Source of the DNA: Comamonadaceae bacterium
GTDB taxonomy: Bacteria > Pseudomonadota > Gammaproteobacteria > Burkholderiales > Burkholderiaceae_C
Direction of reading: 5' to 3'
DNA length: 6,958 nt
Assembly: GCA_027490555.1 (NCBI GenBank)
Contig: JAIXXW010000292.1
Location: forward strand, 1-6,958
The position numbers and the translations under genes are program-made. The notes beneath the pieces are model-generated. The model was not told where the DNA came from, ran no database searches, and saw only the letters and a list, made by a program, of their open reading frames with translations. The first letter of the stretch is position 1, and each line of letters begins with the position of its first letter. Positions 1 to 5,931 of this stretch are shown here, one piece after another.

Positions 1-963
1 ACCTTGGTGTGTGCAGCCCTCGGCGCACTCGGTGGGCTGGTGTCGCTGCCATCTGTGCAGGCGCAAACCTGGCCCAGCAAACCCCTGCGTTTGGTGGTGC
101 CCTTTGCGGCTGGCGGTCCTGCCGATTCGCTGGGCCGCTTCATCGCTGGCAGGCTGAGCGCCGAGCTGGGGCAAACGGTGGTGATCGACAACAAAGCCGG
201 TGCGGGCGGCACGCTGGGCGCGAGCGACGTGATTCGCGCCACCGATGGGCACAGCTTTCTGTTCGCCTCGACAGGTGCCATGGTCATTTTTCCGGCGATT
301 TCCCCATCCCCCAATTACCGACCCGACAGGGATTTGGTGGCGGTCGGTCAAGCCGTGAACACACCGGGTGTTGTGGTCGTTTCAGCAAAAAGCCGATTCA
401 CCAAGCACGAGGACCTGATCGCCTTTGCCAAAGCCAACCCGGGCCGACTCAACTACGCCTCAGCAGGCAATGGCACATCGACACACCTGGGCATAGAGCT
501 GCTCAAGCGCGAAGCCGGTGTCTTCATGACGCACATCCCGTACCGGGGTGCATCACCGGCCATCACGGATCTCATCAGTGGCACGGTGGACACGATGTTT
601 GCAGACGTGCCGGCGGTCGTCAATTTCATCGAGTCGGGACAGCTCAGAGGGCTGGCGGTTGCAGACGTCAAACGCTCTCCCGCATTGCCCAACATACCCA
701 CCACCGCTGAAGTGGGGCTCAAGAACATCATTGGGGGAACGTGGTACGGCATCTTGGGGCCGGCCTCCACGCCACCTGACGTGGTTCAGAGGCTGAACGC
801 GGCGCTCAACAAGGTCCTGCAACAACCCGAAACCCTGGCATTTTTCAGAACACAGGGCGTTGCAGCGGCTGTGGGATCGCCCCAGGATTTTGCGAAATTC
901 ATTCAATCCGAGAGCGCCAAATGGGCCAGCGTTGTGCGCTCTTCGGGCATCAAACCGGATTGA
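1..963 (+). CDS. Bug/TctC family tripartite tricarboxylate transporter receptor, 5' truncated
   Basis: This is a periplasmic solute-binding receptor of the Bug (TctC) family, which captures organic acids for TctAB-type transporters. The frame is open from the first base. A TTG at position 4 could be read as a start, but the peptide then lacks the basic n-region of a signal peptide, so the true start is probably upstream. Counting from the first codon, residues 2-21 are a hydrophobic signal segment ending VQA, followed by the mature start QTWPSKPLRLVVPFAAGG, a classic Bug opening. Further family motifs are GGPADSLGR, VVIDNKAGAGG, the SAGNGTSTHLG loop, HIPYRGASPAITDLISG and a TTAEVG...WYGILGPASTPPDVV segment. 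The visible part is 320 residues, close to the usual full length of about 320-330. It precedes the alpha/beta-hydrolase gene by 32 bases on the same strand. No membrane subunits are visible, and the ligand cannot be read from sequence. Confidence 0.93.
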   Translation, partial: TLVCAALGALGGLVSLPSVQAQTWPSKPLRLVVPFAAGGPADSLGRFIAGRLSAELGQTVVIDNKAGAGGTLGASDVIRATDGHSFLFASTGAMVIFPAISPSPNYRPDRDLVAVGQAVNTPGVVVVSAKSRFTKHEDLIAFAKANPGRLNYASAGNGTSTHLGIELLKREAGVFMTHIPYRGASPAITDLISGTVDTMFADVPAVVNFIESGQLRGLAVADVKRSPALPNIPTTAEVGLKNIIGGTWYGILGPASTPPDVVQRLNAALNKVLQQPETLAFFRTQGVAAAVGSPQDFAKFIQSESAKWASVVRSSGIKPD

Positions 964-995
964 AGTCATCCACAGAGCCTGGTCGGATCCATGCC

Positions 996-1784
996 ATGCA
1001 GTCCACCCATCTGGTGCGCTATGAGAACGTTCAAATTGAGGTGAAAGCACAAGGGCAGGGCACGCCTGTGGTGTTGCTGCCGTCCTTGGGAAGGGATGGC
1101 GAAGACTTTGGGGTACTGGCGGGTGCACTGGCTGTCAGAGGCTTTCGTGCGCTGAGTCCAACACCGCGTGGCATCGGCGGCAGCCACGGACCTGAGACGG
1201 GCATCAGCCTGCACACCTATGCCCGCGATGTTGCCGAGGTGATTGCACACGAGGCGTGTGGACCGGCCGTGGTTCTGGGTCACGCCTTTGGCAGCTGGGT
1301 GGCCCGCAGCGCCGCGACCGATTTTCCGATGCTCGTCAAAGGCGTTGTGATCGCTGCTGCAGCCGCCCAAAATTTCGATCCACGCCTGAGAGAATGCATC
1401 GACAAGTGCGAGGACACCCGTCTGCCGGACGAGGAGCGGCTGGCGTGTCTGCGCATGGCTTTTTTTGCCCCGGGCCATGACCCCAGGCCATGGTTGCAAG
1501 GATGGCATCCCCATCTGAAGGCCGCACAGCGGGCCGCCAGGGCGGCCACAAAGCTGGAAGAATTCTGGGGCGCTGGCACTGCGCCCCTGCTGGATGTGAT
1601 GGCTGCCGACGACCCCTTCCGATTGCCCGGCACCCGCGATGAAAACCGTCAGGCTTTGGGCGAACGCGTGTCGACGGCGATCATCCCCCATGCCAGCCAT
1701 GCCTTGATTGCCGAGCAGCCCATGGCCGTGGCAGAGGCGGTGTGCCGCTGGATGCGCACGCTGGAGGCGGACCCGGCCGCTTGA
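996..1784 (+). CDS. Alpha/beta-hydrolase-fold protein lacking the nucleophile serine
   Basis: This 262-residue protein has the alpha/beta hydrolase layout. It shows a first strand and turn TPVVLLPSLGRDGEDF (residues 23-38), the SPTPRGIGGSHGP segment (54-66), a nucleophile-elbow region VVLGHAFGSW (92-101), an acid candidate in ADDPF (D205 or D206) and a final histidine in HASHALIAEQP (H235). The elbow normally reads G-x-S-x-G. Here it is G95-H96-A97-F98-G99, with A97 encoded by GCC at 1284-1286, so the standard serine nucleophile is absent while the acid and base candidates remain. It may be a non-hydrolytic or serine-independent member such as a lyase or isomerase, or inactive. I chose the ATG at 996 because the fold begins right after it. 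The in-frame ATG at 921 would overlap the receptor gene by 43 bases, and the ATG at 991 is out of frame. Ribosome-binding signal is weak. It is probably co-transcribed with the preceding receptor gene. Substrate unknown. Confidence 0.88.
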   Translation: MQSTHLVRYENVQIEVKAQGQGTPVVLLPSLGRDGEDFGVLAGALAVRGFRALSPTPRGIGGSHGPETGISLHTYARDVAEVIAHEACGPAVVLGHAFGSWVARSAATDFPMLVKGVVIAAAAAQNFDPRLRECIDKCEDTRLPDEERLACLRMAFFAPGHDPRPWLQGWHPHLKAAQRAARAATKLEEFWGAGTAPLLDVMAADDPFRLPGTRDENRQALGERVSTAIIPHASHALIAEQPMAVAEAVCRWMRTLEADPAA

Positions 1785-1798
1785 ACGCTGGGCCGGGT
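1771..1798. repeat. GC-rich inverted repeat spanning the hydrolase stop codon
   Basis: The arms ACCCGGCC (1771-1778) and GGCCGGGT (1791-1798) are perfect 8-base complements around a 12-base loop that contains the TGA stop of the hydrolase gene. It lies where two genes converge, since the receptor gene on the other strand ends at 1816. A hairpin there could slow or end transcription from either side or protect mRNA 3' ends. No T-run follows on either strand, so I do not call it a standard intrinsic terminator. Confidence 0.5.
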
Positions 1799-1815
1799 GT
1801 CCTCTGGGGTGGGGA

Positions 1816-2787
1816 TCATTCGATGGTGGCGCCGGACTTTTTGACGATCTCTGCCCACAGGGGTATTTCGCGGCGGATCAGCTCGGCAAAAGCCGCCCGG
1901 GAACCGAAGGTCGGCTCAATGCCCAGGCCATTGAGCTGGGTTCGCAAGGAGGGATCTGCCATGACCTTGCCCAAGGCGGTGTGCAGGATGGTGAGCACAT
2001 CCTGGGGTGTTCCGGCGGGCGCAAACAGGCCCAGCCAATTGGCCATCTCGTAGGTGGGCAGGCCAGACTCCGCGATGGTGGGGACGTTGGGCAAAGCCGT
2101 CAGTCTGGACTTGGATGTCACGGCGATCGCGCGCACCCTGCCAGACTTGATGTGCTCTTCATACACGGTGTAGGAGTCGAAACTCATGTCGATGCGGCCT
2201 GAAAGGATGTCGGTGACCAAAGGGGCACTGCCTTTGTAGGGCACGTGCATCATGTCCACTTTGGCCAGGCTCTCGAACAATGCGCCCGACAAGTGCATGG
2301 CACTGCCGTTGCCTGCTGAACCGTAGCTCAGCTCGCCGGGTTTGCTGCGTGCCAGGCTGATCAGATCGGCCACGGACCTGATCGGCACATTGGCCCCCAC
2401 CACCAGAACCCGAGGGGAAATGTGGGTGAGACTGATGGGTGCAAAGTCGGCCACGGGGTCGTAGCGCAGTTTCTTGTACAGGGCGGGTGCAATGGCGTGT
2501 GTGCTCATGCTGCCGAAAAGCAGGGTGTAGCCATCGGCAGGCGATCGCGCAGCGCCCTCGGCTGCGACCGTGCCCGCAGCGCCACCGCGGTTGTCAATGA
2601 CCACTTGCTGACCCAACTCGGTGCTTAAGCGCGAGGCCATGCCTCTGGCCATCATGTCAGCAGCACCGCCTGCTGGAAACGGAACGATCAGGCGCAGGGG
2701 TTTGTTCGGAAAAGCAAAGCTTGACAGGCTGAAAACGCTGGCCACGACCAGCAGCGCAAACGCTTTCCATGGTTTTGATGTGCTCAT
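1816..2787 (-). CDS. Bug/TctC family tripartite tricarboxylate transporter receptor
   Basis: This is a full-length periplasmic receptor of 323 residues, typical for the Bug family. Residues 1-25 form a signal peptide: basic start MSTSKPWK, a hydrophobic core, and a likely cut after SFA. The mature protein starts FPNKPLRLIVPFPAGG. It has GGAADMMAR (D44 at the position usually conserved in the family), VVIDNRGGAAGT, SAGNGSAMHLSG, HVPYKGSAPLVTDILSG and AESGLP...WLGLFAPAGTPQDV. I prefer the ATG at 2787 over a GTG at 2796, because the GTG lies inside a good ribosome-binding sequence placed correctly for the ATG. It is the last of five genes on this strand, 121 bases after the lactonase-like gene, so it may have its own promoter. 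It is clearly paralogous to the receptor at the left edge of the window, with which it converges. It presumably binds the substrate of the pathway encoded upstream; this is inference. Confidence 0.95.
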   Translation of the reverse strand: MSTSKPWKAFALLVVASVFSLSSFAFPNKPLRLIVPFPAGGAADMMARGMASRLSTELGQQVVIDNRGGAAGTVAAEGAARSPADGYTLLFGSMSTHAIAPALYKKLRYDPVADFAPISLTHISPRVLVVGANVPIRSVADLISLARSKPGELSYGSAGNGSAMHLSGALFESLAKVDMMHVPYKGSAPLVTDILSGRIDMSFDSYTVYEEHIKSGRVRAIAVTSKSRLTALPNVPTIAESGLPTYEMANWLGLFAPAGTPQDVLTILHTALGKVMADPSLRTQLNGLGIEPTFGSRAAFAELIRREIPLWAEIVKKSGATIE

Positions 2788-2793
2788 GCCTGT

Positions 2794-2800
2794 CACCTTT
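2794..2800 (-). promoter_or_regulatory. Ribosome-binding site deciding the start of the second Bug receptor
   Basis: Read on the minus strand, AAAGGTG lies six bases before the ATG at 2787. The GTG that would give a three-residue longer protein is the end of this same motif, which argues against its use. Confidence 0.65.
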
Positions 2801-2813
2801 GCAAAATGGCAAG

Positions 2814-2841
2814 TTTAGATTTGCGGGTCAGGTGGCGACAA
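2814..2841 (-). promoter_or_regulatory. Candidate promoter of the second Bug receptor gene
   Basis: Within the 121-base gap before the receptor gene, the minus strand reads TTGTCG (2841-2836), 16 bases, then TCTAAA (2819-2814). Each matches four of six sigma-70 consensus bases. It lies about 26 bases ahead of the start codon. The rest of the gap (2842-2908) contains only a 7-base-pair stem with one G-U pair (2842-2848 with 2856-2862) and no T-run. Match quality is modest, so this is tentative. Confidence 0.25.
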
Positions 2842-2908
2842 GCCGAAAACAGGCATTTCAGCTTTGCGCTGCAGGACATGTCGCAGGCCTTGGCAGACCC
2901 CCGATCGC

Positions 2909-3727
2909 TCAGGCGTACAAGGCCAGTGGGTTGTCCAGCAGAATTTTCTGGATCAGCGCCTGATCGCCGGTCCATTCGGTGAAAAGGCTCAGCAGCTGCT
3001 GCGTGGCGGGCACCGGATTGACGCGCAGGTGGGGCCAGTCGGTGCCCCAAAGCAAGCGGTCGGGATTGGCCCGGAGCAAAGCCTGGTGAAAGGGTTTTCC
3101 CGCAGACCAATCGCTTGAGGAGAGCAGGTTGCGGTACGCGCACAGTTTGACCCACACCTTGCCGCTTTCGAGCAAGCGCAACAGGCATTGGAAGCCAGGA
3201 TCACCCACGCCCGCCTTGACATCAAATCCTCCCATGTGGTCGATGACCAGAGGGATCGGTAAAGCCATCCATGTTTTCTCGATGGCAGCCAGTGCCTGGC
3301 AGTCGGTCCAGAGTTCGGCGTGCAAGCCTGCATCGGCCAGCGCGGTGGCCATGTGCAGCATGTCGTCCAAAGACGCGCTGCCCACAAAATTGCCCGTGCC
3401 ACTGCGGTGGCTGTAGCGAAGCCCGCGGATGCCCTGCTGGCGCAAACCTTTCAATGTGCCAATCGCTTCGGGCCCCAGCACAGCGACGCCACGCAAAGCC
3501 GGGGTTTGGGCCAGGACATCGAGCAGCAAGGCGTGGTCCTGGCCGTACATGCTCGGTTGCACCAAAACGCCGTGGCTCAGGCCCAGCCCATGGATCAATT
3601 CGATGTACTGTGAAAGCAAAGCCTCAGGTGGTGTGTAGGCGCGGTTTTGTGCCAGGGGATAGCGGTCGTAGGGGCCAAAAACATGCGCGTGGCAATCCCA
3701 TCCAGTTCCCACCAAAGCCGGCCTCAC
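2909..3727 (-). CDS. Amidohydrolase-superfamily lactonase-like protein (LigI/COG3618 type)
   Basis: This 272-residue TIM-barrel protein of the amidohydrolase-2 group most resembles 2-pyrone-4,6-dicarboxylate lactonase (LigI) and related sugar-lactone hydrolases. The visible landmarks are WDCHAHVFGPYDRYP (H13, H15), AYTPPEA (30-36), VLVQPSMYGQDHALLLD (54-70), RGVAVLGPEA (79-88), IRGLRYSHRSG (100-110), VIDHMGGFD (H164), VWVKLCAYRN (R199) and LLWGTDWPHLRVNPVP (D230). These match the barrel histidines, arginines and catalytic aspartate of LigI-type enzymes, which act without a bound metal in characterised cases. Length is somewhat short for the group. The start is a GTG at 3727 whose last bases form the TGA of the preceding gene (GTGA overlap), implying translational coupling; no other start precedes the barrel. 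The likely reaction is hydrolysis of a lactone or pyrone carboxylate. The exact substrate is not determinable, and calling it LigI itself would be over-reading. Confidence 0.88.
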   Translation of the reverse strand: MRPALVGTGWDCHAHVFGPYDRYPLAQNRAYTPPEALLSQYIELIHGLGLSHGVLVQPSMYGQDHALLLDVLAQTPALRGVAVLGPEAIGTLKGLRQQGIRGLRYSHRSGTGNFVGSASLDDMLHMATALADAGLHAELWTDCQALAAIEKTWMALPIPLVIDHMGGFDVKAGVGDPGFQCLLRLLESGKVWVKLCAYRNLLSSSDWSAGKPFHQALLRANPDRLLWGTDWPHLRVNPVPATQQLLSLFTEWTGDQALIQKILLDNPLALYA

Positions 3728-4299
3728 CCCATCGCCCCTGTGTGTTGCGGCAAAGGGAATGCGGGCTCGATGCCCTCGGGCAAGGGGATTTCATGGCAAT
3801 TGAGTGTCATGGCAACCATGGTGTAGTAGCCCACCAGTGCGGTGAGTTCCACCAGGGTCAAGGCTCCCAACGCCGCCAGCGCCGCTGCATAGGTGCTGTC
3901 ACTCACCGAACGGTGTTGGCACAGCTCGCAGGCAAACCGGTAAACCAGTTGCTCTTGGTCTGTCTTGAAGGGCGGCTGTGTTTGCGCCAGTATGGCGTCC
4001 AGGATTTCTTTCTCGAGCCCTATTTTTTCTGCCTCCCGGCGATGTGCATACCATTCGAAGGGCGATTGGCTGAGCCGACCCGTGGCACAGATGGCGATCT
4101 CTGACAGGCGCGGCGACAAGGATGTGTTGTAGCGCAGTTGTGCGCCCAGGGCTTGCCAGCGGTCGGCAAGTTCAGGGTTGTACAAAGCCGCGCGCAACGG
4201 TCCTTCTATTTTTCCGCGTGGACCGGAAATGACCTTGTTGTACACCACAAGCTGCTCCGGGCTCATCGTTTCAGGCGTTGGAAATGGGATTCGGGTCAT
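3724..4299 (-). CDS. Carboxymuconolactone decarboxylase (CMD) family protein without CxxC
   Basis: This is a 191-residue, mostly helical protein of the CMD/AhpD-like superfamily. The diagnostic stretch is LSPRLSEIAICATGRL (61-76), then SPFEWYAHRREAEKIGL (79-95), with E82 and H86 in the family pattern E-x3-H-x3-A. AhpD peroxidase partners carry a CxxC pair just before that histidine. Here the place is occupied by QSPFEW, so a thiol peroxidase role is unlikely and a decarboxylase or isomerase-like role is more plausible. A second helical part includes AALAALGALTLVELTALVGYYTMVAMTLN (139-167). The gene starts at an ATG overlapping the TGA of the hydratase beta gene (ATGA) and ends in a GTGA overlap with the lactonase-like gene, so the three appear translationally coupled. 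This family is widely over-annotated as decarboxylase. Membership is clear, but the reaction is unknown. Confidence 0.88.
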   Translation of the reverse strand: MTRIPFPTPETMSPEQLVVYNKVISGPRGKIEGPLRAALYNPELADRWQALGAQLRYNTSLSPRLSEIAICATGRLSQSPFEWYAHRREAEKIGLEKEILDAILAQTQPPFKTDQEQLVYRFACELCQHRSVSDSTYAAALAALGALTLVELTALVGYYTMVAMTLNCHEIPLPEGIEPAFPLPQHTGAMG

Positions 4300-4955
4300 G
4301 GATTCGTCTTTGAGCTTGAGTTCATGAATTGGGTGCGCTGTTCATCCAGAAACTTGGAAATGCTGGGCCTGTTGGCTTGGGCTGTGGCTTGTGCGGAAGC
4401 ATAAATGCTGTGCCCATGCGCGTCGATGGCCACCGTCACCGGCCCCAGCCCTTCCACGCGCAGCCGAACCAGTCGGTAGTGCATCAACATGTCGGACCAG
4501 CCGACCTGCAGCACTTGACGGATGGCCTGGGTGTGCAAGGCAGCGCCACCGCCCAAAAAAGACAAATAAACGCAGCCCGTTTTTTGCATCGCGGCGACCG
4601 ACAAATCATCCAGTCCACCCTTACCGCCCACCGCATGCAGCTGCAGCGTGTCGATGAGTCGCGGCATCACCGGGTTGAAGCGTGTGCTGGTGGTGGGGTT
4701 GATGTAGACAATGTCCAGATCCTGACCGCCGCTGTTGGTTCCTGTTTCTCGGCTGTAGCTGCCCAGGTGGAACAGACTTTGCCCATGCATTTCAAAGGGG
4801 AAGGGCTCTTGGCCATCCAAGCAGCCGATCAGCCGATGGTGTGTGGGCAGGCCGGCGGTCACGATGATTTCTCCATCCAGGATGACCTGGTCACCAAGCT
4901 GGAGCTGGCGGGCGTCGGATTCGCTGAGCGGAAAATTCATGCGATGGGTGTGCAT
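4296..4955 (-). CDS. Class I fumarase/L-tartrate dehydratase-like hydro-lyase, beta subunit
   Basis: This 219-residue protein corresponds to the beta subunit (C-terminal domain) of iron-sulfur class I hydro-lyases, slightly longer than E. coli TtdB (about 200). The family features are LQLGDQVILDGEIIVTAG (18-35), INPTTSTRFNP (85-95, equivalent to the GPTTxxRM motif, with T88 and R92 kept), VGGKGGLDD (109-117, the GKGG loop), FLGGGAALHTQAI (133-145) and RVEGLGPVTVAIDAHGHSIY (166-185, equivalent to the FGPL.V.ID..GN motif). One notable departure is TAGLPTHHRL (33-42), where related enzymes have an Arg-Asp pair before the histidine (TCRDVCHRRL in TtdB). Here both are lost (G35, L36). It follows the alpha gene by nine bases and overlaps the CMD gene by four. 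The ATG at 4955 is preferred; an in-frame ATG at 4940 is possible. It would form a heteromer with the alpha subunit. The substrate is probably an unsaturated or hydroxy dicarboxylate. Confidence 0.9.
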   Translation of the reverse strand: MHTHRMNFPLSESDARQLQLGDQVILDGEIIVTAGLPTHHRLIGCLDGQEPFPFEMHGQSLFHLGSYSRETGTNSGGQDLDIVYINPTTSTRFNPVMPRLIDTLQLHAVGGKGGLDDLSVAAMQKTGCVYLSFLGGGAALHTQAIRQVLQVGWSDMLMHYRLVRLRVEGLGPVTVAIDAHGHSIYASAQATAQANRPSISKFLDEQRTQFMNSSSKTNP

Positions 4956-4964
4956 GGCAAGGTC

Positions 4965-5834
4965 TCATTCGATCGTTTCGATGCGCCCATCGTTGTGGAT
5001 GCGTGCGCGTGTGCGGCGATTGATCCAGCAATTGAAAGCCACCGCCACAGGTGTGAAGCCATGACCGGCCGCGTATTGGATGTGGACGGCCGAAGCCGTG
5101 CTGTCTCCGCCGGTGCCCATGGGGCCAAAGCCCATCATGTTGATCCCCGCACGCAGCCGATGTTCCATGGCCGCCACCATGGGTTCGGGGTGGTGGGTCC
5201 CGATGGGACGCAAGGTGGCTTCTTTGGCCATTTTCGCTGCATAGTCAAAGGTGCCACCGATGCCAACACCAATGACCACCGGTGGACAAGGCTGGGAGCC
5301 TGCGCGGGCAACCACATCCAGGATGTACTGTTCGATGGTGCGCAGGTCAGGAAAGCTGAAAATTTCGAGAGCGGCCCAACGACCCGAGCCCAGCGCTTTG
5401 GGCGAGCAGGTGATGTCCATGCAGTCAGAGCCATCCACCATGTCGAATGTGACGATGGGCATGTCCTTGCCTTTGTAACCCCGTTCATTGGTCAATGGGT
5501 GGGTGACATGGGTCAGCAAAGGCGGTTGGATGGTCTGGACCAGCTCGTCAAAGCCCTCCGTGATGGCCCGTCGCACATCGCCGCTGAAACGGGCTTGTGT
5601 GCCCACCCGAACAAAAAACACGGGTATGCCCGCGTCCGAGCACACAAAACTCCCACTGCTTTGGGCTTGCTGGGCACTTTGGATCATGATCCTCAGTGTG
5701 TGCCGAGCGGTGTCGTGGGTCTCTGTCTGATCGGCCGCTTTCAGGGCCTGCATCGCATCGTCAGGAATGCCACGCAGCGACCTGCTGTAGAGGTCGGCAC
5801 TGACGCGTTTGATGTGTTCAAAGGTGATGGCCAT
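4965..5834 (-). CDS. Class I fumarase/L-tartrate dehydratase-like hydro-lyase, alpha subunit (4Fe-4S)
   Basis: This 289-residue cytoplasmic alpha subunit is similar in length to E. coli TtdA (about 300) and adds or removes water at a 4Fe-4S cluster. The three expected cluster ligands are present: C65 in SFVCSDAGIPVFF, C183 in SQPCPPVVIGVGIGG and C269 in AFNCWINRRTRARI. Other family segments are HPLTNERGYKGKDMPIVTF (112-130), AKEATLRPIGTHHPEP (203-218) and RLRAGINMMGFGPMGTGGDSTASAVHI (226-252). Two motifs deviate. CxDTG, usually CQDTG, is C65-S-D-A-G, keeping only the aspartate. The PKGGGSEN loop reads PKALGSGRW (145-153), next to extra cysteines C138 and C143. The fold and cluster are therefore secure but substrate specificity is probably unusual. 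The ATG at 5834 is the only good start; its Shine-Dalgarno signal is weak. It is first in the minus-strand gene set and divergent from the LysR gene. Confidence 0.92.
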   Translation of the reverse strand: MAITFEHIKRVSADLYSRSLRGIPDDAMQALKAADQTETHDTARHTLRIMIQSAQQAQSSGSFVCSDAGIPVFFVRVGTQARFSGDVRRAITEGFDELVQTIQPPLLTHVTHPLTNERGYKGKDMPIVTFDMVDGSDCMDITCSPKALGSGRWAALEIFSFPDLRTIEQYILDVVARAGSQPCPPVVIGVGIGGTFDYAAKMAKEATLRPIGTHHPEPMVAAMEHRLRAGINMMGFGPMGTGGDSTASAVHIQYAAGHGFTPVAVAFNCWINRRTRARIHNDGRIETIE

Positions 5835-5845
5835 GGTGCAAGCAC

Positions 5846-5851
5846 ATTACA
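5846..5851 (-). promoter_or_regulatory. Candidate -10 element for the hydratase gene set
   Basis: On the minus strand TGTAAT matches the sigma-70 -10 consensus in five of six bases, 11 bases before the ATG of the alpha subunit. No good -35 lies 16-18 bases upstream, as is common for LysR-activated promoters. The implied leader would be only a few bases long, so this is tentative. Confidence 0.25.
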
Positions 5852-5852
5852 G

Positions 5853-5865
5853 CATCTGGCAGATG
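5853..5865. promoter_or_regulatory. Perfect dyad CATCT-GGC-AGATG in the divergent intergenic region
   Basis: The five-base arms at 5853-5857 and 5861-5865 are perfect complements around GGC. The site abuts the candidate -10 of the hydratase gene, so a bound regulator would overlap that promoter. Occurrence by chance is possible at this arm length. Confidence 0.3.
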
Positions 5866-5882
5866 GATTCACATGGCCTCAA

Positions 5883-5901
5883 GTGCATAGCAGCTTTGCA
5901 C
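5883..5901. promoter_or_regulatory. Candidate LysR operator, GTGCA-N9-TGCAC dyad
   Basis: The arms GTGCA (5883-5887) and TGCAC (5897-5901) are perfect complements around nine bases, in the middle of the 119-base region between the LysR gene and the hydratase genes. On the minus strand it also contains a T-N11-A pattern, though not centred on the dyad. Its centre is about 50 bases upstream of the likely hydratase transcription start, roughly where LysR proteins bind. A related short dyad, GTGC-AA-GCAC (5836-5845), lies next to the hydratase start codon. Confidence 0.4.
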
Positions 5902-5912
5902 ACGACGGCCTG

Positions 5913-5931
5913 GCCCAGTCCAAGGCTGGGC
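5913..5931. promoter_or_regulatory. Second dyad, GCCCAG-N7-CTGGGC, near the LysR gene
   Basis: Perfect six-base arms (5913-5918 and 5926-5931) flank the seven-base spacer TCCAAGG. The site lies 22 bases before the LysR ATG at 5954, a position suited to autoregulation. It could alternatively form a small hairpin in a longer LysR leader. The sequence differs from the GTGCA dyad, so at most one is likely the primary LysR site. Confidence 0.35.

Noticed and set aside
966..1700. A 244-codon minus-strand open frame opposite the alpha/beta-hydrolase gene
   Set aside because: Shadow frame; the plus-strand gene shows ordered hydrolase-fold motifs.
2909..3727. Naming the amidohydrolase ligI and assigning the protocatechuate 4,5-cleavage pathway
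   Set aside because: No LigJ, LigK or ring-cleavage dioxygenase is in the window, and COG3618 members act on several lactones.
3271..4104. A 277-codon plus-strand open frame opposite the lactonase and CMD genes
   Set aside because: Rich in Arg, Gly, Cys and Pro with no recognisable domain; both opposite genes have strong family motifs.
4296..5834. Naming the pair ttdA/ttdB or fumA
   Set aside because: Pocket motifs differ from tartrate dehydratase and fumarase, so a specific symbol would overstate the evidence.
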